Shown here one piece after another: positions 1 through 5,229 of a stretch of 6,258 nucleotides of DNA (the first letter of the stretch is position 1; the number at the start of each line of letters is the position of its first letter). The notes under the pieces are model-generated. The model did no database searches, had not been told where the DNA came from, and saw nothing but the letters and a program-made list of their open reading frames with translations. The DNA comes from Chthoniobacterales bacterium. Its GTDB lineage: Bacteria; Verrucomicrobiota; Verrucomicrobiia; Chthoniobacterales; UBA10450. The stretch is from assembly GCA_013695925.1 (NCBI GenBank), contig JACCZO010000456.1:1-6258 (forward strand), read 5' to 3'. A program made the translations under genes and the position numbers.

Positions 1-46
1 TTTGTCGTCATGATTTCGTTTCAAAGCTTGCTATAATTTGCTGTCG

Positions 47-382
47 TTAGGCCGCGGCCGCGCCGAGGTGGTTGAGTTTGTCGACAATCGCCTTCTTGGG
101 CGCACCGCCGACCAGCTGGTCTTTCACTTCGCCATCCTTGAAAAAGAGCAAGGTCGGCACGGCGCGAACGCCGAAGCGCTGCATCAGCCCCGGATCGTGG
201 TCGATATTTACCTTCGTGACCCGAAAGCGTCCTTCGCTCTCCCGTGCGATCTCATCCAGGACGGGCGCGATCATCTTGCAGGGCCCGCACCATTCGGCCC
301 AGAAATCGACCAGGGTCGGAACGGGCGATTGCAGGACGGCTTTTTCAAAGCTGGCTTCGTTAATGTTGATGGGTTCGTTCAT
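47..382 (-). CDS. trxA: Thioredoxin
   Basis: A single-domain cytoplasmic thioredoxin of 111 residues, the usual family length. It reduces protein disulfides and is itself recharged by thioredoxin reductase, which is not in this window. Seen in the sequence: the WCGPC active site at residues 31-35 (Cys32 and Cys35), the buried acid Asp26 in VDFWAEWC, and the cis-proline Pro76 in RAVPTLLFF, all in the canonical order. There is no signal peptide or membrane segment. It is the last gene of the five-gene minus-strand unit, beginning 17 bases after the serine protease stop. The leader before its ATG is A-rich with no clear Shine-Dalgarno motif, so it probably depends on upstream translation or non-SD initiation. 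No terminator is evident in the 46 bases downstream. The family call is secure; whether it is the organism's main thioredoxin or an accessory copy cannot be told. Confidence 0.97.
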   Translation of the reverse strand: MNEPININEASFEKAVLQSPVPTLVDFWAEWCGPCKMIAPVLDEIARESEGRFRVTKVNIDHDPGLMQRFGVRAVPTLLFFKDGEVKDQLVGGAPKKAIVDKLNHLGAAAA

Positions 383-399
383 GTTTTTTGATTGGTTGA

Positions 400-1473
400 T
401 TAATAAGTTTGTTGGCGTGTCTGAGTGACGAGCGCCGGGAGTTCACGCGGCACGACCAGGCAGAAGAGCTTTTCCGTCCCGCGAAGGAACATGAGTGGCG
501 AGGCCACGCCGATTTCCGCGGCGACGAGCTGTTTGTGCAGATCGTCGACCGAGGCGGTCGGCTGGCCTTTGAAACCGACGATGGTGTCGTTAGGCCGGAG
601 ACCTGCGCCGGCGGCCGGGCTTGCCGGTTCCACCTCCATCACCAGCACGCCGCTGTTCGACGGCAGTTTGTGAAACCGGAGGACGCGTGGATGCAAGGAC
701 ACGTTTTGCCCGGCAACCCCGATCGAGCTGCGCCGAATGCGGCCGTCTTTGATCAGCCAGCCGGCGACGAACTTGGCGGTGTTACTCGCGATCGCAAAAC
801 AGATGCCCTGCGCCGGGAGAATGACGGCGGTGTTTACGCCGATCACTTCGCCCGCGCTGTTGAGGAGCGGGCCGCCGGAGTTGCCCGGATTGAGCGCGGC
901 GTCGGTCTGAATGATTTCATCCATCAGGCGACCGGACTCGGAGCGCATCGAGCGTCCGAGTGCGCTCACGATCCCGGCCGTGACCGTCTGTTGAAATCCG
1001 TAAGGCGATCCGACCGCAACCGCGATCTGGCCGACCTGGATCTGCGACGAATCCGCCAGCCGCGCGTGCTGGACGCCGGGCGCATCGATTCTTATCACGG
1101 CCAGGTCGGTTTCAGGATCGGTGCCGATTAGTTGGGCGGGAAAGACCCGGGCATCGCGCAGCGTCACCTCGATCTCGCGCGCGCCGTGCACGACGTGGCT
1201 GTTCGTGAGGATAAATCCGTCGCGGGCGAGGATGAATCCGGAACCGCCACCTTGTCCGCGCTCTCCGCTCAGGACGCGGATGTTGACCACGCTCGGCGCG
1301 ACTCGACTCACGACCGCGGCGACGGTTTGCGAATAGGCATCCAGCAAATATTGATCGCTGGAGGGCGATGCTGCGTCGTCGCCGTGGTTCAATTCCTCCA
1401 GTCCAAGGCCCTCCCCCGCCTGCAAATGAAATCTCGGCAACGACAGAGCGTTGCCCTCCAGCGCGCTTACCAT
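400..1473 (-). CDS. HtrA/DegP-like trypsin-fold serine protease with PDZ domain (S1C type), no export signal
   Basis: A 357-residue S1C-type serine protease. A variable N-terminus of about 40 residues is followed by a trypsin-like domain (about 45-245) and one PDZ domain (about 262-345). The catalytic triad is visible: His93 in TNSHVV, Asp123 in ETDLAVI and Ser199 in NPGNSGGPL, with the oxyanion-loop Gly-Asn-Ser-Gly motif intact. The PDZ includes GVLVMEVEPASPAAGAGLRPND. HtrA proteins degrade or chaperone misfolded proteins, usually in the periplasm. This one has no signal peptide or membrane anchor, so it appears cytoplasmic, as in some short S1C proteases. The start codon overlaps the upstream dehydrogenase stop in the string ATGGTAA, with a G-rich stretch (GGGGAAG) eight bases before the ATG, which supports this start and translational coupling. 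Thioredoxin follows after 17 bases. Family call is sure; substrate and location are inferred. Confidence 0.94.
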   Translation of the reverse strand: MVSALEGNALSLPRFHLQAGEGLGLEELNHGDDAASPSSDQYLLDAYSQTVAAVVSRVAPSVVNIRVLSGERGQGGGSGFILARDGFILTNSHVVHGAREIEVTLRDARVFPAQLIGTDPETDLAVIRIDAPGVQHARLADSSQIQVGQIAVAVGSPYGFQQTVTAGIVSALGRSMRSESGRLMDEIIQTDAALNPGNSGGPLLNSAGEVIGVNTAVILPAQGICFAIASNTAKFVAGWLIKDGRIRRSSIGVAGQNVSLHPRVLRFHKLPSNSGVLVMEVEPASPAAGAGLRPNDTIVGFKGQPTASVDDLHKQLVAAEIGVASPLMFLRGTEKLFCLVVPRELPALVTQTRQQTY

Positions 1474-2201
1474 GGCAATGGCTTCCCCATGTGCACGAAG
1501 GTGCCGTTAAGCCCGTCGGCGCCGAGGGTCGCCAGCTCGACGCTGGTCTTGGCGCCGTCTTCGATTTCCATCATCGCGCCTTCGCCTCCCATGTCAGTCT
1601 TCACCCAACCCGGGTGCGCGGCGTTCACCTTGACTTTGCTGTCCTTCAACTCGTAAGCGAGCTGCACGGTGTAGGCGTTAACCGCGGCCTTCGAGACGTT
1701 ATAGGCCGGGGTGTCCTTGCTCTCGTAAACCGGCGAGCCCGGCGTGGCGTGAAACTCCGTCGATCCGAGAATGCTGGAGAGATTCACGATCCGCCCGGCC
1801 TCGCTCTTGCGCAGCAGCGGCAGGAACGCGTTCGTCGTTTCGATCACGCCGAATAGATTCGTCGCGAAGGTCGAACGCCAGATCTCCAGCGCCTGCTCGC
1901 TCACTTTCTTCTTCTTGTCGTCGTTCATTACGCCGGCGTTGTTGATCAGGATGTCGAGCCGGCCGAAGTCGCTTTCGACTTTGGCGGCGGCCTTCTTGAT
2001 GCTGGCAGGGTCGCTGACATCGATTTCGAGTGGGTGCGCGTCGATCCCCTCTTTCCGCAACTCTTCAACGGCGCTTTTGCCCTTGGCCATGTCCCGGGCT
2101 CCGACCAAGACAGTGATGTCCTTTTTCCCGAGCTGGCGGGCGGTTTCGAGCCCAATGCCTTTGTTCGCTCCGGTGATTAGTGCAGTCTTTTTGTTGTTCA
2201 T
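1467..2201 (-). CDS. Short-chain dehydrogenase/reductase (SDR), carbonyl-reductase-like
   Basis: A classical SDR of 244 residues, a typical length, with a single Rossmann domain using NAD(P)H to reduce a carbonyl or oxidise an alcohol. Motifs in order: the cofactor loop TGANKGIG (10-17), Asp61 after the third strand, NNAG (87-90), Asn115 in the ATNLFG segment, the catalytic Ser143 in NLSSILG, and Tyr167/Lys171 in YNVSK. HPGWVKTDMGG (196-206) follows as in carbonyl-reductase-like SDRs. The GARD segment after the second strand, with Arg36, suggests NADP(H) preference. The substrate is not identifiable. The gene follows the 96-residue ORF after 26 bases and its stop overlaps the protease start by seven bases, so it sits mid-operon under the TetR-type repressor. 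SDR genes next to TetR regulators often handle reactive carbonyls or xenobiotics, but that role is inference here. Confidence 0.95.
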   Translation of the reverse strand: MNNKKTALITGANKGIGLETARQLGKKDITVLVGARDMAKGKSAVEELRKEGIDAHPLEIDVSDPASIKKAAAKVESDFGRLDILINNAGVMNDDKKKKVSEQALEIWRSTFATNLFGVIETTNAFLPLLRKSEAGRIVNLSSILGSTEFHATPGSPVYESKDTPAYNVSKAAVNAYTVQLAYELKDSKVKVNAAHPGWVKTDMGGEGAMMEIEDGAKTSVELATLGADGLNGTFVHMGKPLPW

Positions 2202-2227
2202 TAAATTTCGTGGCTTGTTGGTTTTCG

Positions 2228-2518
2228 TTACGCTGAAGGCATCCGCTCATTGACCCGGAGATGCGCGAGGGCCGGGAAAAAGAGCGACGGGTAAGGCGTG
2301 GACCACGCTGCTTCGCGCGCTTCGCGAATCGCGTTCGCAATCCATTCGCCGCCCGCGGGAAAGGTCTCTTCGTATTCGAGACGGATGTTGGTTTCGAGCC
2401 GGGAGATGCCGCTCTTCAGTTTCCGGCAATAATCTTTCGGAGCATCGGCCGGAGGCTGGCACTTTTCCGAGACGTGAGTTTCCAAGGCAGCGGGTGAGGT
2501 GGTTACTTGACTAGTCAT
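2228..2518 (-). CDS. Small conserved-looking hypothetical protein (96 residues)
   Basis: I do not recognise this family. The product is 96 residues, soluble, with no signal peptide or membrane segment. A Thr/Ser-rich start is followed by two cysteines (Cys20 and Cys31), a charged stretch around KLKSGISRLETNIRLEYEE that looks helical, and a C-terminal part containing EWIANAIREAREAAW and a proline/aromatic-rich section (PYPSLFFPALAHL). It is accepted as a gene because it fits between the repressor (42 bases upstream) and the dehydrogenase (26 bases downstream) on the same strand, and its length and composition are protein-like. The leader is A-rich with only a weak purine run (GAAAG). Its start codon lies inside a palindrome resembling the TetR operator. 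Overlapping readings in the other frames are poorer. A role linked to the SDR or to stress sensing is possible but unsupported. Confidence 0.72.
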   Translation of the reverse strand: MTSQVTTSPAALETHVSEKCQPPADAPKDYCRKLKSGISRLETNIRLEYEETFPAGGEWIANAIREAREAAWSTPYPSLFFPALAHLRVNERMPSA

Positions 2519-2522
2519 CTAT
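2503..2522. promoter_or_regulatory. Second, contracted operator-like palindrome over the start of the 96-residue gene
   Basis: The minus strand reads ATAGATGACTA overlapping TAGTCAAGTAA by two bases, centred on the perfect palindrome TGACTAGTCA. The two 11-base halves match the halves of the palindrome upstream of the TetR gene at 10 and 9 positions. The centre is four bases shorter, so a dimer could not sit on it in quite the same way. It covers the ATG of the 96-residue gene. It may be a weak secondary binding site or chance. Confidence 0.3.
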
Positions 2523-2560
2523 TGTTTTCTTTCTGGTTGTGATTTGAAAAAGTTGGTGCG

Positions 2561-3172
2561 TTATTTCGCGGCGCGCTGCGGCTGAGCGCCGAGCAATTCG
2601 AGCGCACCGCTGGCTAGGTCGCGCAAACGGTTTACGTCGTTTTCAATCCGGGCTTGCGCCAGGCTTCCCTGAAAAAAAGCGACCAGCATTTGCGCTTTCG
2701 CTTTTGCATCCGGCGCGGAGATCAAGCCCTGGGCATGGGCATCGCGAATGGCCGACTCGAAATACCTGGCATTCCGATCGAGGATCTTGTGCACCTGGTC
2801 GCCGATCGCCCGGTCCTGCGTTCCGATCTCGCACCCTATGCTGCAATAGGGACAACCAAGCACCGCTCCACATTCGCCATGCGCTTTGGCCTGACCTTGA
2901 TAGACGTGCTCGAAATAGCGCCGCAGGCGATCGAGCGGCGGAACAGTCGACGAAAAAATTTCGTCCATTCGCGCCTTCTTGCGTTGCCAATCCGCTTCCA
3001 GAGCTTTTACCGCGAGTTCGGATTTCGATTCAAAGAAATGATAGAAGCTGCCTTTCTTCGCCCCGGCCTTCTCGCAGATCGCGTCAACCGAAGTCGATCC
3101 GTAGCTGTTTTCCCAGATCAAATCCATCGCCGCATTCATCAGGCGCTCTTGGGCGTCGCTTTTCCTCGGCAT
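2561..3172 (-). CDS. TetR/AcrR-family transcriptional repressor with cysteine cluster
   Basis: A TetR/AcrR-type regulator of 203 residues, the usual size. The N-terminal DNA-binding domain covers about residues 5-55, with the helix-turn-helix in TSVDAICEKAGAKKGSFYHFF (about 27-47) and the family-typical SKSEL following it. The C-terminal domain binds an inducer and forms the dimer. It carries an unusual set of cysteines, Cys101, Cys107, Cys110 and Cys114, within CGAVLGCPYCSIGCEIG, plus Cys33 in the DNA-binding part. In NemR-type relatives a cysteine in a comparable region senses electrophiles; here a thiol or metal sensor is inferred. The start is the first ATG in a good family context; no Shine-Dalgarno is visible before it. 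A 24-bp palindrome begins 14 bases upstream, indicating autoregulation. It heads the unit with the 96-residue ORF, SDR, protease and thioredoxin, which it probably represses. Confidence 0.94.
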   Translation of the reverse strand: MPRKSDAQERLMNAAMDLIWENSYGSTSVDAICEKAGAKKGSFYHFFESKSELAVKALEADWQRKKARMDEIFSSTVPPLDRLRRYFEHVYQGQAKAHGECGAVLGCPYCSIGCEIGTQDRAIGDQVHKILDRNARYFESAIRDAHAQGLISAPDAKAKAQMLVAFFQGSLAQARIENDVNRLRDLASGALELLGAQPQRAAK

Positions 3173-3186
3173 TGAGGAACCATGCC

Positions 3187-3210
3187 ATAGTGGACTATGT
3201 AGTCAACTAT
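3187..3210. promoter_or_regulatory. TetR-type operator palindrome and probable promoter of the five-gene unit
   Basis: On the minus strand the arms are ATAGTTGACTA and TAGTCCACTAT, separated by CA. They form an inverted repeat of 11-base arms with one mismatch, and the whole is AT-rich against a GC-rich background. It ends 14 bases before the TetR start codon, the classic place for an autoregulatory TetR operator. The left arm contains TTGACT (3201-3206), a good -35 element. The best partner is CATGGT (3179-3184, spacing 16), a poor -10 that would give a nearly leaderless mRNA. The operator call is strong by position and symmetry; the exact promoter is uncertain. Confidence 0.8.
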
Positions 3211-3316
3211 CTTTTTCGCCTGGTTTTATCCGGCGATTACGATGCCGGTTACGCTCGCTCGACGCGAAATGACCCCAGCTGGAGAACTCATTAACGCTGC
3301 ACTCTCGGCCCGACGC

Positions 3317-5020
3317 TCAGGGCCTTCTGATCGTGATCACCGTGCCGTTGCTGTCGCCGTCCGGGTCGGTATTGGCCGACGGGTCGTAGGTCAGGCTGGC
3401 GTGAGTCACGCCGGTGACGGTAAACTGCTCATTCTTCGCCCTGGTCGACAACGCGACCGAGCACGTCCCACTCTCGGTCGTGATGCACGTCCCGACGTTG
3501 CCACGCCTCCATGTCCCGCTCACCGTTGCGCCAGAGACCAGGGCGGCGCCGTTGTCCCGGACTGTCGCCGTGACTGTCGCGGTCCAGGTGCGTCCCATCG
3601 AGACAGCAGAAGCATCGAGATCGGCAATGTGCATCGTCCCGGAGGTCGTCCCCGGCGGCCGGAAGGCCGCGAGATAGGCGTCGTAGCCACCGGTCGCGAC
3701 CACGTCACCGTTAGGCAGATCGGTCACCCAGACGGTAGCTAAAGGCGAGAAAGCTTCCCACAAAAGAATGCCCGTCGGCGAATAGCCCACTGTCACGCCC
3801 GGAATAAATCCGCCGGGCAGATTAGGGCCGCCTTTTCCTGTCACCACAGTGGTTCCACTGGGCAGCACCAGCACGGCAGCCGGGATTTCGTCGGTGTTCA
3901 GCCCGCCGTCACGGACCGCCTCCCACCGAACGGCACCGGTGGTTTCGAAAGTTACCGTGTACCAGTCGAGAAACCCGCGCGAGGTCTGGCCAGTCGCGAC
4001 CACGCTTCCGTCGGGCGCCAAGGCCATGCGAAGACCTGTGGCGCTTCCGCCGTCGGCAGGCTTCTTGTCCGTGCGCCAGAGGCGTGCACCGGTAGCGCGG
4101 TCATAGGCGACGACAGTGAGGAAGCCGGTGATCCCGGCATTACCCTGCCCAGTTACATAGACGCGGGTGAGATCCATCACCACATCGAGCGCCGCCGTGC
4201 CTTCCGGAGCGACCACCAGCCATTTCCGAACCCCAGTGGCAGTGTCGTAGAGAGCGGTGATCCATTCCACTCCGCCGATCGTGTCACCCGTTAGCGCGAC
4301 CTCGGTGTGATCCAGACTGAACGCCAGGGATGTGGCGATATTGTTGGAAGCAAAGCCCGTGTTGATCACTTGCGACCAGAGCAGTGCACCCGCCGGGCTG
4401 TATTTGTGCAACTGGATGTCCTGGCCGTCGCCAAGGATGTTAAAGGCGAGGTAGGCGTTGCCGCCGGAATCAACGCGCAATCGACCGACGCTCGGAAATA
4501 AGCCACCAAGATCGACACGCCACTGGAAGGCTCCGTCGAAACCAAAGCGCACGAGCGTGATCGCGATCGGGTTCCCGCTGGAATTGACATTGTGACCAAC
4601 GGCCACAAAGTCGCCGTTCGGAGCGGCAGCGACCCAATCTCCCTGGAAGGTTCCGATCGACGGACTGATCACGCTTTGCCAGCGAAACACTCCCGACTCG
4701 GTATACGAAGTCACCGCCAGGTCCTTCGCCATTGAAGGCCCCGAGACCACGGCCACGTTCCCGGAAGGATCGGTGGCGATGCGGGCGGCCTGGCCTGCGC
4801 CGTCGTTCCCGGCGGTCAGACCGCCGGCTTCCCACAGAATCGGAAGCGTCTCCACCGCACTGGCGGGTGTAGCCCAAAGCAGGGGCATGGCGACAAGCGC
4901 GATGGCCAGAGCCAATTTCGTTAGCTGCGATCTGCTGTCGCTTTTCCCCCGCCTGTCTGACCCTTTGTTGAATCGATCGAACTGTTTTCTTGTCTTCATA
5001 TTGGTCATCGCGTTTCTCAT
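3317..5020 (-). CDS. Secreted eight-repeat Trp-motif beta-propeller protein with C-terminal Ig-like domain
   Basis: A 567-residue exported protein. After a basic N-region (Arg/Lys-rich, residues 1-35) comes a hydrophobic stretch (about 35-50) and a likely signal peptidase I site after ATPASA (residue 55). Residues 56-455 hold eight repeats, each with a hydrophobic-x-Trp signature: Trp63, 114, 167, 215, 267, 315, 366 and 421, spaced 48-55 residues. Repeats carry phrases such as PNGDVVATGG and PDGSVVATGQ, typical of PQQ-like or SBBP-type propellers. No quinone-binding residues are recognisable, so enzyme activity is not implied. Residues about 463-567 form a beta-sandwich with Cys512/Cys520, probably a disulfide, and an acidic DPDGDSNG run near the end; this domain type is appended to many secreted bacterial proteins. 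In-frame ATGs at codons 5 and 8 are alternative starts. Function is unknown; cell-surface or extracellular binding is inferred. Confidence 0.9.
   Translation of the reverse strand: MRNAMTNMKTRKQFDRFNKGSDRRGKSDSRSQLTKLALAIALVAMPLLWATPASAVETLPILWEAGGLTAGNDGAGQAARIATDPSGNVAVVSGPSMAKDLAVTSYTESGVFRWQSVISPSIGTFQGDWVAAAPNGDFVAVGHNVNSSGNPIAITLVRFGFDGAFQWRVDLGGLFPSVGRLRVDSGGNAYLAFNILGDGQDIQLHKYSPAGALLWSQVINTGFASNNIATSLAFSLDHTEVALTGDTIGGVEWITALYDTATGVRKWLVVAPEGTAALDVVMDLTRVYVTGQGNAGITGFLTVVAYDRATGARLWRTDKKPADGGSATGLRMALAPDGSVVATGQTSRGFLDWYTVTFETTGAVRWEAVRDGGLNTDEIPAAVLVLPSGTTVVTGKGGPNLPGGFIPGVTVGYSPTGILLWEAFSPLATVWVTDLPNGDVVATGGYDAYLAAFRPPGTTSGTMHIADLDASAVSMGRTWTATVTATVRDNGAALVSGATVSGTWRRGNVGTCITTESGTCSVALSTRAKNEQFTVTGVTHASLTYDPSANTDPDGDSNGTVITIRRP
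4771..4797. repeat. 27-base repeat, copy inside the propeller gene
   Basis: This stretch (starting CGGTGGCGATG) matches 5968-5994 at 25 of 27 positions in the same orientation. Here it encodes, on the minus strand, the first-blade segment AGQAARIAT of the propeller protein. The copy at 5968 lies outside any recognised gene. Confidence 0.5.
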
Positions 5021-5229
5021 TTCTGTGTAAACCTTAGAGGACAGGAGACACGAAGCTCTCCAATTAATGCGAAAAAGTGGTCGTTACTTGTCATTTGGTC
5101 GATTTAGAAACGTTCGGTTACTGCAATTTAGTAGACATCGCAGCGGGACCAAGTTCCCAATGGTTACGCGGTTGTTACTTTTTCACGCGCAGGTGACGTG
5201 GGGTGCGCGTAGTCTAAATTGCAAGACGC
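5021..5229. promoter_or_regulatory. Divergent intergenic region with repeated GTTAC motifs
   Basis: This 209-base spacer separates the divergently transcribed propeller and Hsp20-Lon genes and must contain both promoters. It is more AT-rich than its surroundings. The pentamer GTTAC occurs four times in the same orientation (5083, 5117, 5163 and 5174), twice as GTTACTT. No convincing sigma-70 -35/-10 pair was found on either strand, and no CIRCE-type heat-shock inverted repeat is present. The leader of the propeller gene has only a weak AAGG about 11 bases before its ATG; the leader of the plus-strand gene has no Shine-Dalgarno motif. Confidence 0.5.
5122..5223 (+). repeat. 10-bp inverted repeat in the leader of the Hsp20-Lon gene
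   Basis: TGCAATTTAG at 5122-5131 is exactly complementary to CTAAATTGCA at 5214-5223, with 82 bases between. The right arm ends six bases before the start codon, where a ribosome would bind. If the transcript begins upstream of the left arm, the pair could close a long leader stem. Small heat-shock genes often have thermosensor leaders, but this structure is unproven and the loop is long. Confidence 0.35.

Noticed and set aside
32..37. Perfect TATAAT on the plus strand near the left edge
   Set aside because: No -35 element at a proper distance and no plus-strand gene downstream; it would fire against thioredoxin. Treated as chance in an AT-rich end.
409..1131. Long plus-strand open frame (240 codons) opposite the serine protease
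   Set aside because: The minus strand carries full catalytic motifs and a PDZ domain; the plus frame has low-complexity Arg/Asp-rich composition typical of an antisense shadow in GC-rich DNA.
3230..3248. CCGGC/GCCGG inverted repeat between the propeller and TetR genes
   Set aside because: Five-base stem with a nine-base loop and no following T-run; common by chance in GC-rich DNA.
2704..3294. Plus-strand open frame of 196 codons running across the TetR gene and its operator
   Set aside because: Arg/Ser/Pro-rich shadow frame with no recognisable motif; it would cover the operator and oppose a clear TetR gene.
3307..3324. GGCCC/GGGCC hairpin around the propeller stop codon
   Set aside because: Only a five-base stem with no T-run on either side; too weak to call a terminator.
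5021..5110. ATGACA with CATTAA as a promoter for the propeller gene on the minus strand
   Set aside because: Spacing of 19 bases and a poor -10 make it too weak to list as a feature.
5088..5116. TTGTCA as a -35 element for the Hsp20-Lon gene
   Set aside because: No acceptable -10 lies 16-18 bases downstream, so no promoter is called.
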